A stretch of DNA of 64,000 nt from Oligoflexales bacterium (GCA_947494335.1 CANLUT010000001.1:1233649-1297648); one strand, 5' to 3'. Counted from the first letter of the stretch, positions 38,946 through 47,910 are shown. Numbers and translations: made by a program. Notes: generated by a model from the letters alone, not told the origin.

Positions 38946-40001
38946 ATGAATAGCCTTGGAATCTTTAGTCAGATCCAATACGCCCTTCCGGCAGTCCTAG
39001 CTCTCCTTTGGGCAACAGCGTGTGGCAGTCAAGGCACGATCCCTGACTCCGTGCGCGCACGCAAGCCTGCACAATCCCAAAATGATGGTCCACGTACTGG
39101 ATCAAGCAACTCCCAAGCAGGCGAGACGCAGACGACCAGTGCGGATCCTACGATCAAGCGCTTCGCTTATGATGCAAATCAATTACGATCTACGACGCAA
39201 AGAGTGAGTGGAATTGACTTTGATTACGCGTTCGGTATTGCCTCGATTCATCCAACCAGTCCAAACATACGAGTTAAACTAACAAACCCTGAACTCACAA
39301 AACTTGGATCTAATTTAGGCGTTGTGATTGGTGGTTACCCCATGAGCGAGTCCTCTAGTTTCATTTCATCTAATACGGCTGTTTCTCTGGATAACAATGG
39401 GCTCGCCACGATTAAAGGTGAAAACTTTAAGCCTGCTACAGTCTATAAATTGCGCATGCACTTTTTTGATTTGACCGTAATGGACCAGACTCAAAATCAA
39501 CCGAGATATCTGGGTGCGTCGACGCAGTCATACCAAATGGTCACAGACGGCGAAAATGATCCCTTAGCTTCGTCAAGAGCGCGAATGGTCATGCGCGGTT
39601 TTGGTGAAGTCCATGACTGGTCTCTTGGCCGTTATGATCGCCAGAAGGGCTATACGCAGCATTCCGGGGGTGGTTGGTGTCATATCTTTTACAATTGGGT
39701 TATCAAAAACGATTTAAAAACGAGGTCTGGTAGTCAGAATACCCACTACGACTCCAACTATTGGAGCAGCTTAAAAGCGAGAATTTCAGGAAATGAGCTG
39801 CTAAGCCTCAGCCAAAAAGAAATGATTCACGGTGACTATTTCCATGTCGGCAGTCACGCGGCTATGATTATTGCCTACGACAAATCAAGGAGCGAATTTG
39901 TAACTCTCGAGGGGAATTTTAACAATAGTGTTCAGATGTATAGGCGCCGTGCAAACGACATGTCATGGGTCGGTCATATTACAAAGGATATGCTGCGGTG
40001 A
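38946..40001 (+). CDS. Lipoprotein with a CHAP/NlpC-like cysteine peptidase domain
   Basis: The 351-residue protein has a signal peptide ending ATAC, which would lipidate Cys26. A low-complexity linker (about 30-70) and an Ig-like middle (about 90-200) follow. The last about 130 residues look like a papain-fold amidase: Cys245 in GGGWCHIFYNW, His304 in HVGSHAAMIIAYD and Asn324 in TLEGNFNN, in the order and spacing of CHAP/NlpC enzymes that cut peptidoglycan cross-bridges or amide bonds. The domain call is inference from this triad. The gene is divergent from the UMF1 transporter and convergent with the next lipoprotein. Confidence 0.7.
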   Translation: MNSLGIFSQIQYALPAVLALLWATACGSQGTIPDSVRARKPAQSQNDGPRTGSSNSQAGETQTTSADPTIKRFAYDANQLRSTTQRVSGIDFDYAFGIASIHPTSPNIRVKLTNPELTKLGSNLGVVIGGYPMSESSSFISSNTAVSLDNNGLATIKGENFKPATVYKLRMHFFDLTVMDQTQNQPRYLGASTQSYQMVTDGENDPLASSRARMVMRGFGEVHDWSLGRYDRQKGYTQHSGGGWCHIFYNWVIKNDLKTRSGSQNTHYDSNYWSSLKARISGNELLSLSQKEMIHGDYFHVGSHAAMIIAYDKSRSEFVTLEGNFNNSVQMYRRRANDMSWVGHITKDMLR

Positions 40002-40043
40002 TCCATTCGCGTATATGACCGCACATCAATCAATTGACATGTA

Positions 40044-40760
40044 CTAGTTCTTAATCAGCTTGAGCGAATGCTTACAACCTTCTTGAAGAGACTTGTAAGT
40101 TCCTGACACGGTAAACCACATCGACCAATAAGTGTGCTTATTAAAGGACTCGACGTAGAGTTCGTTAGTTCCCGCCTTCAGATGCTGACCTAGATCAAAA
40201 TTGAACTTACTTACCCTAGGGCCAGGTCCACCAGCTGTACAGTCTTTTTTCTCATTCCGATTACAGCCAATCACTTTACCATTCAGTTTCGTACATGGAT
40301 TCCAATCATCTACCCCGTACTGGGTAATCTTAACATCTATTTCTGTTGCATCACCAGGAAGGACAATCGCGTCGGGGATCGTCATCGTTTCGAGTTTGCA
40401 TCGCCAGTTTGATCCCATCAGTTTCGCGCTGACACCAACATTCGTTGGCGGGATGGTACAAACTCCATCTGTTGAGGGAGCTATCGTTGGTGTGCTCGAC
40501 GGACCGATCGATATATTGACTTTGGCTTTGCCTGCGTCATTGGTCAAAGTTCCATTTGGATCTGAGCCTTTGGTCTCACCTGTGGTCTCCGGCAAACTTT
40601 CTACAGGTTCTCCGAGCTCGAGACCTTTTTTGCAGCCCTCGTCTCCGGGTTTGCAGTCTTGTTTCTTGAAGGCACGCTGGTTGCCGGAAAAATCACCGTC
40701 GGCGCAAGCGGCGACCATCAAAACCATAACCAACGAATTGAATTTGATTGAACGCATCAT
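40044..40760 (-). CDS. Lipoprotein of unknown function with CADGDFSG N-terminus
   Basis: The 238-residue protein has a lipobox VAAC, giving lipidated Cys19. The following residues CADGDFSGNQ resemble CANSEFSGDSG of the lipoprotein at 55654. Next come a Cys-containing Pro/Thr-rich linker and a C-terminal beta-rich domain (about 95-230) with six or more cysteines (WRCKLE, WNPCTKL, VIGCNRNEKKDC, EGCKHS). GTNELYVESFNKHTYWSMWFTVSGTY suggests a carbohydrate-binding-like sandwich, but this is only an impression. Either of two adjacent ATGs after GGAGGG could be used. Confidence 0.7.
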   Translation of the reverse strand: MMRSIKFNSLVMVLMVAACADGDFSGNQRAFKKQDCKPGDEGCKKGLELGEPVESLPETTGETKGSDPNGTLTNDAGKAKVNISIGPSSTPTIAPSTDGVCTIPPTNVGVSAKLMGSNWRCKLETMTIPDAIVLPGDATEIDVKITQYGVDDWNPCTKLNGKVIGCNRNEKKDCTAGGPGPRVSKFNFDLGQHLKAGTNELYVESFNKHTYWSMWFTVSGTYKSLQEGCKHSLKLIKN

Positions 40761-40984
40761 AGGACCCTCCGAGCCTGTCCCAAAGGAGAGCGGAAGAAAG
40801 AAGAGGAACCTTGAGGAAAACGTATATTATTCAATAAAATTAGATCTTTAAAGATGCGTCTTGGCATCCTGTCGAAACCATAAATATTCAAATCCGCCAT
40901 GTGTCGCGAGGGGGTGGTTTTTACCCAATGTAACAGCCACGATATAATCATAAATATAATAACAATGCGTTAAGGAGCTCCCAG

Positions 40985-42217
40985 ATGCGTTTGATCAGTC
41001 TCGGCATTGCGTTGGGTCTTCTGGAAGTCACCTTGGCCTGCAAACCTCGTAGTGACGCCGGCACAAAGTTGAAACACACCTTTGGACATACGTCTGTATC
41101 ACGCACCAAGGCCCCCGAACCTTGCAAGAATTCAGGCGAGGATACACCAGAGTTTCGTTACGCGAGTGCTTTGATTGACTACATTACGTCAAAAAATCCG
41201 AACACATTTACCGGCAACCTGTCTCGCAAATATCTTTGTGTTCAAATCATGAAGACTGACGGACTGAACGCTTCAATGGAGGCCGCGACCGGTACGATGC
41301 GATTTTTCAAAAAAATCCTGCATCCACTACCTGGACTTGAAAGTGACGCTGCTAAAGCAGCCACGATCGCCCATGAGCTAGCACACTTCAGCATGAGCCA
41401 CCACGAGTCCAGTCGTGACAATGCACCTCCTGGATATGATCGTGCGAAGGAGGCGAAACTGAAAACCAAGGTCGATCAAGTTCGAAAAAGATTGGACGAC
41501 GCAAACTTCAAGGCCATTCAAAGCTTCGTCAAAGCAAATAACAATGAAGTATCTAGAACTATCGATCAGGTGGTCACAAACCAAGGTATGATCGACAAAT
41601 TCAAGATGTCCTTTCCCAAGTACTTAATGGAAGCTCATCAACAATTTAGACAAGGACCAAGTCTCGAAAGCGGTGAATCCCTGTTGTTGGAGATTGATAC
41701 CTGGATTGTAGAGGCCGATAAACTTACTGCAAAAAAAGGAGGACTCATATCAGCCGACCTGGCAAAACAGATTAAGTCGGTATTGTCACGCCGAGAGTTG
41801 ATCAGAGACCCCGACTCTGGAATCAGTAATGATTTGGCTAAAGCCCAGCTGGAGTTAGAAAGACATAGACTTCCAATTCTGCAATTTGAAGAGCAGGAGG
41901 CCGATGAAGTTGGCTTTGAATTGTACCTGCGGGCTGGGTTTGACCCAGATATTTTCCCACAGTCATTTATTCACTTAGCCAAGGCCGTACGAGCCGACTA
42001 CGAGTGTGATCCAATGAACCCGTTATCGCCGGAGCCATCCAGATACCGCGAAGGAATTAGTTTTAACAAAGTGCATCCTGATATTTGCTGGCGCTATTGG
42101 GATACAAAATATATCGAACGCAGAAAACACGCTGCGGACTATAAACCGTTAATCAGCAAAAACCCGATCGTTAATCTTCCCGAACTGGATAAGCTCAGGG
42201 CAGCATTAGCTAACTGA
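40985..42217 (+). CDS. M48-type zinc metallopeptidase lipoprotein
   Basis: The 410-residue protein has a signal peptide ending TLAC (lipidated Cys19), and AAGGAG lies 7 bases before the ATG. The zinc motif HELAH is at 130-134 and a second SHHES follows. The third ligand is probably Glu305 in EEQEADEVGFELYLRAGFDP, the typical M48 sequence for the downstream glutamate. About 170 residues separate HELAH from this glutamate, longer than the gap I expect for M48 enzymes. The intervening 150-300 region is largely charged helix. Periplasmic M48 relatives such as BepA help outer-membrane protein quality control. Whether this one does is unknown. Confidence 0.85.
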   Translation: MRLISLGIALGLLEVTLACKPRSDAGTKLKHTFGHTSVSRTKAPEPCKNSGEDTPEFRYASALIDYITSKNPNTFTGNLSRKYLCVQIMKTDGLNASMEAATGTMRFFKKILHPLPGLESDAAKAATIAHELAHFSMSHHESSRDNAPPGYDRAKEAKLKTKVDQVRKRLDDANFKAIQSFVKANNNEVSRTIDQVVTNQGMIDKFKMSFPKYLMEAHQQFRQGPSLESGESLLLEIDTWIVEADKLTAKKGGLISADLAKQIKSVLSRRELIRDPDSGISNDLAKAQLELERHRLPILQFEEQEADEVGFELYLRAGFDPDIFPQSFIHLAKAVRADYECDPMNPLSPEPSRYREGISFNKVHPDICWRYWDTKYIERRKHAADYKPLISKNPIVNLPELDKLRAALAN

Positions 42218-42225
42218 AGATTGCA

Positions 42226-43203
42226 TCACCAGAAGACCCACCAAGGCTTTTGAGAGTCTTCGTGGGCTTCGACACGTTTCTTGAGTTCGTTTTCAGACAG
42301 GTTATAGATTCGAATTAAACGCGTGACGAGGCTCTCTCTGTTATCGACATTGCTGTACTCAATGACACGCTTTTGGTCCGGGCTGTGATTCCGTAGATCA
42401 CGCATTTTTTCTTCGTATCTGATCGCAGCTGCCTCGTCACCGATCGTCATGGCTCTAATCCATGCGTTGCGTACAGAAATAGCCTCACCCACAAGACGGA
42501 TCGCCGAGTTTTCGATGGGGAGAGTCGAAAGTTTGTTCTTACTCCAGGCGTACACCTCGTCCGCAGATTTACCCTCCCAGACTTTGCCAATTTTGTCGAA
42601 GTCCACAAGTTCCTTGTAAACAACGCGGGCCTTGATGGATGCCATGATGTTGGGGTCTTTGAAAAACGCGCCCGACTTCACCGCGGCGAAAATTTCCGCA
42701 GCAATGCGTGTCACATCAATACAGGTTCGCTCAATGTCCCAGTTGTTGGCTGCCAATTCATAAACGCAAAAAATCGGCTTATTTTCTTTTACGAACTTAA
42801 CGAGGTCGACATTTTCCTTAAACTTGGTGTCTGCCAAAATATTGGAGATAAACTGAAGTTCTTTGTCAGCTGCCTCAAAGTCCATAACAAAATCGATATT
42901 GATGTCACCACGAGCAGCTGCCCCACGCAACGCTTGTATCTTCTGTAAAAGAAGTTTTTTTACTTCCTGCCCCATCGTGTCATCTGTCTGAATGGCTTTT
43001 ACTGCGGCCGATAGATCCCCTTTGTGCTCTGCATAGATTGCCGCAAACGTTTGTGCGAGGGCATTACCGATAGCATCTTGGTTTTCTGGGGCTGGCGCCG
43101 TCGTGTCGTCCATCAGACGCGATGAACTTTGAGGGTCCCTGTGTTTACAACTGGCAAAAGTGCACAGAGTTAAGATCAAAAGACCTGCAACCTTTGAACG
43201 CAT
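42226..43203 (-). CDS. Lipoprotein of unknown function
   Basis: The 325-residue protein has a clear lipoprotein signal (lipobox FASC, Cys19) and an AGGGGG ribosome site. The mature protein is mostly helical and charged, with no motif I recognise. It contains repeated Lys/Glu-rich helices and ends in the aromatic KPWWVFW. It is convergent with the M48 peptidase gene, with the stops only 8 bases apart. A functional link is possible but not shown. Confidence 0.7.
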   Translation of the reverse strand: MRSKVAGLLILTLCTFASCKHRDPQSSSRLMDDTTAPAPENQDAIGNALAQTFAAIYAEHKGDLSAAVKAIQTDDTMGQEVKKLLLQKIQALRGAAARGDINIDFVMDFEAADKELQFISNILADTKFKENVDLVKFVKENKPIFCVYELAANNWDIERTCIDVTRIAAEIFAAVKSGAFFKDPNIMASIKARVVYKELVDFDKIGKVWEGKSADEVYAWSKNKLSTLPIENSAIRLVGEAISVRNAWIRAMTIGDEAAAIRYEEKMRDLRNHSPDQKRVIEYSNVDNRESLVTRLIRIYNLSENELKKRVEAHEDSQKPWWVFW

Positions 43204-43308
43204 AAGAGCCCCCTATCAACAGATTGAGTACTCTTAATAGATTAGCAGGAGACGTGGATGATTGCCAAAATCGCAGGACGCGTCAGGAAAATCCTGGTGA
43301 ACGAGGAG

Positions 43309-43391
43309 TGCTCCCGGCCAGACTTGAACTGGCACAGCTTGTGGCCGGGGGATTTTAAATCCCCTGTGTCTACCGATTCCACCACGGGAGC
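43309..43391 (-). tRNA. tRNA-Leu (anticodon UAA)
   Basis: The 83-base minus-strand sequence folds as a class II tRNA. The acceptor GCTCCCG pairs with CGGGAGC, the discriminator is A, and CCA is not encoded. The D arm contains GGTAGACAC, the anticodon stem GGGGA/TCCCC encloses loop TTTAAAA with anticodon TAA, and a long variable arm precedes the T arm GCCAG-TTCAAGT-CTGGC. The anticodon arm is nearly the same as that of E. coli leuZ. It would read UUA and, by wobble, UUG codons. Confidence 0.96.
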
Positions 43392-43401
43392 GTCCGAATG
43401 T

Positions 43402-43429
43402 TGTATAGTATTTTCTATGGAAATGTCAA
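43402..43429 (-). promoter_or_regulatory. Sigma-70 promoter of tRNA-Leu
   Basis: On the minus strand a perfect TTGACA (43429-43424) is followed after 16 bases by TATACA (43407-43402). The -10 box ends 10 bases before the tRNA 5' end. It overlaps the start region of the divergent DUF393 gene. Confidence 0.75.
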
Positions 43430-43806
43430 AAAACACTCATGATGATCAAGCGATGCAGAATTATGCAGCCGCCAGCACCAGGCCGGCGGTGGTTCGTTAT
43501 GATGCCGACTGCTCACTGTGCCGTTCGTTGGCTGACTTTATGGCAAAACGCGTACCGTCAGAGCAAATTGTCTTCGCTGCGAGTGTTGAAAATAGGCCTG
43601 CAAATCTCGAAGTCGAGGTTTCTGAAGGGGGCGCCCGCAAGACTTTGCTCGGTGCTGAGGCGTGGCAATGGCTATTAGAGCATCATCCAACCTTAGAGGA
43701 GATGAACTGGATTGCTCAAAAACTGGGCATAGCAGTTGTCGCCAGTCGATCCATGATGCGCGGAGCCGATGTTCTGAGACGGCTCTGTTTTCGCTGCCGC
43801 CGATGA
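43417..43806 (+). CDS. DUF393 (DCC1-like) thiol-disulfide oxidoreductase family protein
   Basis: The protein is about 129 residues from ATG 43417; ATG 43423 or 43453 are alternatives and none has a strong ribosome site. The pattern VVRYDADCSLCRSLADFMAKR carries the CxxC of DUF393, thioredoxin-like proteins whose N-terminal DxxCxxC motif suggests redox activity. The C-terminal part (LLEHHPTLEEMNWIAQKLGI) fits the family. An open frame continuing upstream to 43258 runs antisense through the tRNA and is not credible as coding. The 3' end overlaps the end of the convergent rlmJ gene by 114 bases. Confidence 0.75.
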   Translation: MEMSKNTHDDQAMQNYAAASTRPAVVRYDADCSLCRSLADFMAKRVPSEQIVFAASVENRPANLEVEVSEGGARKTLLGAEAWQWLLEHHPTLEEMNWIAQKLGIAVVASRSMMRGADVLRRLCFRCRR

Positions 43807-44613
43807 CCTCAAATCAAATCGACCGCCTAGCCGTTCAGCAAGACTCGCAAGCCAGCCAGATCGTTGTTGCAGAATCTTGGCAGACGCTGGATCCATCAAT
43901 AAACCGCAGCCTTTCATGACCCAGCCCGGAGCGTCCTCGGCCCACGATAGTTCAAATGATGCACCACCTGACATGGCGATTAAGGCATCGGGCTCTTGTC
44001 TGCGAAATAGCGGATACCAAACCATCCAGTGCCGAGCCATGGACTTGACCCGCGCCAGGGCGTTCATGACTTTGTCCCAGTCATCTGCTGTGCCGTCACT
44101 GCTGCGATACGGTGGATCAACTAAGACTAGATCTGCTTTTTCAACCTTCTGTAGTGCGTCATAGCCACTTTTGGGCTCGAGCGTGACCCATTGAGATAAC
44201 TGCCCCTTACGGATTGCACTTCCTGCCATCTTGAGGGTATCGGCGTTCACCTCGTGAACAGTCAGCTTGAAATTCGGATGTCCCACATTTCGTAAAAACT
44301 CTGCTGCAAGAACCCAAGAACCTTTATAGAGGAAATTGGCATTCATTGCTGGAAGCACAAGATTAAAATAATAATGATCGAGTAGCTCAGCAGTCCCATC
44401 CATAAACCTACCAATGCCGCGCCGCCAATCGCCGTTCTCGCCCAATCGAGCGTATCCAGGTCCAGCATGGGTTTCTACATAATGAAAAGACTTCGGGGAC
44501 TCAGACGACAACGTCCTGAGAGCGTCAATGAGAAGAATATGTTTCCATACATCGCCGATATTTCCGGCGTAGCGGCAGTGGTTGTAAGGTCTTCGGGCAG
44601 TGTTCTGCTGCAT
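43693..44613 (-). CDS. rlmJ: 23S rRNA (adenine-2030-N6)-methyltransferase
   Basis: From ATG 44613 the protein has 306 residues. The N-terminal YNHCRYAGNIGDVWKHILLIDAL, SFHYVETHAGPGYARL and the catalytic VLVDPPYRSSDG (an NPPY-type methyltransferase motif) are those of RlmJ, which methylates A2030 of 23S rRNA. GCGLLMDPASAKILQQRSGWLASL matches the end of the family core. A further about 40 residues have no counterpart that I recall, and part of this tail is the sequence overlapping the convergent DUF393 gene. A GTG at 44667 is an alternative start. GGAGAGGAGGG lies 13 bases upstream of the chosen ATG, which is a little far. Confidence 0.88.
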   Translation of the reverse strand: MQQNTARRPYNHCRYAGNIGDVWKHILLIDALRTLSSESPKSFHYVETHAGPGYARLGENGDWRRGIGRFMDGTAELLDHYYFNLVLPAMNANFLYKGSWVLAAEFLRNVGHPNFKLTVHEVNADTLKMAGSAIRKGQLSQWVTLEPKSGYDALQKVEKADLVLVDPPYRSSDGTADDWDKVMNALARVKSMARHWMVWYPLFRRQEPDALIAMSGGASFELSWAEDAPGWVMKGCGLLMDPASAKILQQRSGWLASLAERLGGRFDLRSSAAAKTEPSQNIGSAHHGSTGDNCYAQFLSNPVHLL

Positions 44614-44774
44614 AGGACTTCGCAAGCCCTCCTCTCCAGTGAACTGCCCGTTTAGCACAGGTCCCACCCCGTCTCAAGTCACAAAATCTTACATCTTATA
44701 GGCATAATTAACCCATTGTTATTAGCGTGTTAGAGCCGGATAATCGGAGATGAGCCTGCAGCTCGGAGGTTATT

Positions 44775-45671
44775 GTGAAACTAGCCATTTTGTCCCAAGA
44801 CGCCAGCCTTTATTCCACTTCGAGATTGAAGGCGGCTGCCGATGCGCGCGGTCACCATGTCAAGGTGGTCGACTACATGCGCTGCTACATCAACGTCTCA
44901 TCTGATGATCCGTGTGTGATGTATGCGGGTAAGCACCTCGAACACTACGATGCCATCATTCCGCGCGTCGGCGCCTCCAATACATTTTACGGCACTGCTA
45001 TAGTTCGGCAGTTTGAACTAACCAACACACTCACAGCCAATGGTTCTCAAGCCATCGCTCGGTCACGCGATAAACTGCGCTGCATGCAAATCCTGGCCAA
45101 GGAAAAAGTCGGTCTTCCCGTCACCGGATTTGCCCACAGCACACAAGATACTGACGGACTGATTAACATGGTCGGTGGCCCCCCAGTTGTCATCAAGCTA
45201 ATTGAAGGGACTCAAGGTATTGGTGTGGTTCTCGCAGAAACATATGCATCCGCCAAATCCATGATTGAGGCTTTCCGCGGTCTATCGGCGCATATTCTTG
45301 TTCAAGAATATATTCAAGAAGCTCAGGGCGAAGATATCCGCGCATTTGTCGTCGGCGACAAGGTGATTGCGGCCATGCGAAGAAAAGCAGCCAAGGGTGA
45401 ATTTAGGGCCAACATTCACCGCGGCGCAAAATCAGAAAGCGTCGAACTAACAGACGAAGAAATTCAAACCGCACTGATGGCTTGTCGCGCAGTGGGCTTG
45501 AAAGTCGCAGGCGTGGACATGCTTCGCTCTAAAAGCGGACCCAAGGTCCTTGAAATTAACTCATCACCCGGTTTGCAGGGCATCGAATCCGCGACAGGAA
45601 TCGACGTTGCAGGAGCCATCATTCATTATCTGGAGGAAAATCTTGATTCCGTCCGGGCATTTGAGGGATAG
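44775..45671 (+). CDS. rimK: RimK-family ATP-grasp glutamate ligase
   Basis: The 298-residue protein has the two RimK regions: an N-terminal domain ([33 protein letters not shown]) and an ATP-grasp domain with [33 protein letters not shown] and [14 protein letters not shown]. In E. coli RimK adds glutamates to the C-terminus of ribosomal protein S6. The start is GTG, preceded by GGAGG. It is followed after 3 bases by a succinylglutamate desuccinylase-like gene, an arrangement known from other bacteria where the partner may act on the same modification. Confidence 0.93.
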   Translation: MKLAILSQDASLYSTSRLKAAADARGHHVKVVDYMRCYINVSSDDPCVMYAGKHLEHYDAIIPRVGASNTFYGTAIVRQFELTNTLTANGSQAIARSRDKLRCMQILAKEKVGLPVTGFAHSTQDTDGLINMVGGPPVVIKLIEGTQGIGVVLAETYASAKSMIEAFRGLSAHILVQEYIQEAQGEDIRAFVVGDKVIAAMRRKAAKGEFRANIHRGAKSESVELTDEEIQTALMACRAVGLKVAGVDMLRSKSGPKVLEINSSPGLQGIESATGIDVAGAIIHYLEENLDSVRAFEG

Positions 45672-45674
45672 AGC

Positions 45675-46667
45675 ATGAGCCGGTTCAAAAGACCTTCTGA
45701 AGATAAGCCAATCAAAATCGGCTCGGAACTCATTGACCGTGGGGAACAGATACGGGTTGAAATCCCCATCACCATGCTTGCGACGCAAGGCGCCCTGAGC
45801 ATGCCGATTGAAGTTATTGCAGGAGACGAAGACGGACCCGTACTAGCCGTGACAAGCACGATTCACGGTGACGAGTTAAACGGGATTGAAATTATTCGAC
45901 AGCTTTTGCCGCTTTTATCTCCGTCAATACTTGCTGGAACTCTAATTGCAATTCCTATCGTCAACGTACCGGCATTCATGACGCAGAGCCGCTATCTTCC
46001 GGATCGTCGAGACCTCAATCGTTCCTTTCCTGGTAAAAAATCTGGGAGCCAAGCGTCACGCATTGCGTTCACTGTCATGGAAGATGTCATTAAACATTGC
46101 ACGCATCTGGTGGACATTCACTCTGCCAGTGCTCATCGCAGCAACGCACCGCAGGTACGCGCCAGTCTTAACAAACCAGAGGCTGCTGCCTGTGCGAAGT
46201 CATTTGGAGCACCATTCATTATCCACTCCGCAGAACGCGATGGGTCTCTACGCTGGGCTGCGTCAAACATCGGACTTACCAGCATCGTCTATGAAGCTGG
46301 CGATGCAGGGCGATTTGATCGTGATGCTATTGACACGGGTTTGTGGGGGTTACTCGGGGTGATGGATCATCTCGGCATGATTTCAGCGCGCGACCTCCAC
46401 ATCAAAAAACTACGTCGCCATAAACCAGAACCATCCAAGATCTATGAATCGACTAAGTGGATCCGCGCTACCAAGGGTGGACTATTTCGCAGCCAGGTGG
46501 AGACAGGTCAAACTGTTGAGCGGGATCAATTTCTGGGATTTATAGCCGACGCTTTTGGCGAGGGCATGACTGTGCTCAAAGCTCCCAGGGCTGGCTCTGT
46601 TATCGGCATTACCCGTAACCCAGTGGTCGGGCATGGAGACGCACTGGTTCATATTGCTTACAATTAA
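45675..46667 (+). CDS. Succinylglutamate desuccinylase/aspartoacylase family (M14-like) protein
   Basis: The 330-residue protein has the zinc-binding pattern HGDELNGIEIIRQL (His and Glu ligands) and a third histidine in HLVDIHSAS. PDRRDLNRSFPG and VYEAGD are also typical of the family. These enzymes hydrolyse an amide bond at an N-acyl or glutamyl group. The C-terminal part (KGGLFRSQVETGQTV to GHGDALVHI) resembles the biotinyl-like barrel found at the end of many members. It is tightly linked to rimK, with GAGGGA overlapping the rimK stop, so it probably acts in the same pathway, perhaps removing or trimming glutamates (inference). Confidence 0.88.
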   Translation: MSRFKRPSEDKPIKIGSELIDRGEQIRVEIPITMLATQGALSMPIEVIAGDEDGPVLAVTSTIHGDELNGIEIIRQLLPLLSPSILAGTLIAIPIVNVPAFMTQSRYLPDRRDLNRSFPGKKSGSQASRIAFTVMEDVIKHCTHLVDIHSASAHRSNAPQVRASLNKPEAAACAKSFGAPFIIHSAERDGSLRWAASNIGLTSIVYEAGDAGRFDRDAIDTGLWGLLGVMDHLGMISARDLHIKKLRRHKPEPSKIYESTKWIRATKGGLFRSQVETGQTVERDQFLGFIADAFGEGMTVLKAPRAGSVIGITRNPVVGHGDALVHIAYN

Positions 46668-46727
46668 GGTCGCAAGACTAGACGTCAGACCTAAACAAAC
46701 ACAAATTTAAAAAGAGCGAAACCTTCA

Positions 46728-47558
46728 CTACGTTTTTGCGACTTCAACGCGCACGGTCTGATTGGGTTGAAAACTAAGTGTCCTCTGTGGAAACGGTAAC
46801 TCGATCTTAGCTTGCTCCAGCGCCTTCTTTACAGCATCGGCTGCCGTATTTTGAGCCTCTAGCAAACGCTCACGATCAACCCAAAACTCAGCTCCTAGTA
46901 CGACAGCATTATCACCAAACGACTTAAAATGAACGATGGACGCAGGATCTTTACGCGTCAAAGGTAGAGAGCTTAGCACGTTCATGACCAATGCACGCAC
47001 ACTAGCGATATCAGCCGTATAGGGAATTCCAATTAACAACTCAACACGACGATGAGCAAACCTCGTGGTGTTCACGATTTCCGACTTCATCAAAGTCTCG
47101 TTGGGAATCCGTACCATCGTGTTCTCTGGAGTTCTCAAAATTGTTGAAAGAAGGCCTAACGATGAAACCTCACCAGTGGTGGAGCCAATCTTTATCACGT
47201 CACCAATGGTAAACGGACGCTCGAGCAGCATAAAAAGACCGCTAATCACATTGGACATGGTCGTTTGACTTGCAAAGCCGATGGCAACCGATGCGATACC
47301 AGCCGCTCCCACCAGAACGCTGAGGTTGATGCCAGCCTCATCCAGTCCCGTCAAAACACAGAGGACAAAAACTCCATAAAAAATCAGTCGCCTGGCAACA
47401 CCAATCTGATGCTGTGCCAGAGCTCTGGAGAGAGCTCGCCCGAGAGCCCTACTCGCAACATTACCCAGGAGATACCCAAACATCACACCAAGTAAGACGA
47501 TGAGAAGTTTCGTAACTGGCCCTTCTTTAACCAAGTCTGATAACATATCCATGTTCAT
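46728..47558 (-). CDS. MscS-family mechanosensitive channel
   Basis: The 276-residue protein has three membrane helices (about 17-35, 55-75, 82-105) and the pore helix signature GAAGIASVAIGFASQTTMSN, followed by ISGLFMLLERPFTIGDVIKIG of the MscS beta domain. VRIPNETLMKSEIVN and a mixed C-terminal cage domain complete the family. It should open under membrane tension to release solutes during hypo-osmotic shock. Several ATGs (47558, 47552, 47546) could serve as start. It is divergent from a small secreted protein whose start is only about 16 bases away. Confidence 0.92.
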   Translation of the reverse strand: MNMDMLSDLVKEGPVTKLLIVLLGVMFGYLLGNVASRALGRALSRALAQHQIGVARRLIFYGVFVLCVLTGLDEAGINLSVLVGAAGIASVAIGFASQTTMSNVISGLFMLLERPFTIGDVIKIGSTTGEVSSLGLLSTILRTPENTMVRIPNETLMKSEIVNTTRFAHRRVELLIGIPYTADIASVRALVMNVLSSLPLTRKDPASIVHFKSFGDNAVVLGAEFWVDRERLLEAQNTAADAVKKALEQAKIELPFPQRTLSFQPNQTVRVEVAKT

Positions 47559-47574
47559 GAACAGGATTCACCTC

Positions 47575-47910
47575 ATGCAAAAAAGCCGCTATCTGAAATT
47601 GAGAGTTTTTACTGTGGCAACAGGCGTCATGATGATGCTTGCTCAAAGCGGCATTGGTGAACTTTATGCACAGAACCAGAACGTTACAACACCAAAAGAT
47701 TGCACTGCGGAGAACCAACTTGGTAGCGCTTGCTTGAATGGCACAAAAAGCGGCAAATCAACGCGAAAAAAGCCCAAAAATAAGAACAGTAGAAAAAAGA
47801 AGATACCGAATTCGGAGTCCCAATCTCCACCGCCAGGGTCAAAACGTGAAAGCTCTACCCCTGGTGTACCAGTGGATGACTTACCGGTCCGACCTGATGA
47901 TAAGTTTTAG
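47575..47910 (+). CDS. Small basic secreted protein, unknown function
   Basis: The 111-residue protein starts at ATG 47575, with AGGA 8 bases upstream; starts at 47551 and 47557 are also in frame. The signal peptide (MQKSRYLKLRVFTVATGVMM, cleaved after about residue 28 at LYAQ) is followed by a Cys pair (KDCTAENQLGSACLNG), a Lys/Arg-rich stretch and a Pro/Ser-rich tail. No family was recognised. Its promoter would have to lie inside the mscS coding region, which makes the gene somewhat uncertain. Confidence 0.5.
   Translation: MQKSRYLKLRVFTVATGVMMMLAQSGIGELYAQNQNVTTPKDCTAENQLGSACLNGTKSGKSTRKKPKNKNSRKKKIPNSESQSPPPGSKRESSTPGVPVDDLPVRPDDKF

Noticed and set aside
38714-38947. 77-codon minus-strand frame ending one base before the UMF1 start
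   Set aside because: It fills the divergent promoter region, has no ribosome site and no recognisable motif. The abutting stop arises from the GGATGAATG ribosome-site sequence.
43258-43416. N-terminal extension of the DUF393 gene
   Set aside because: It would read antisense through the whole tRNA-Leu gene and its promoter. The family begins at VVRYDADCSLC.
44613-44667. GTG start for rlmJ at 44667
   Set aside because: It adds 18 residues (VLNGQFTGEEG) not found in the RlmJ family. The SD-like GGAGAGGAGGG lies between the two starts.
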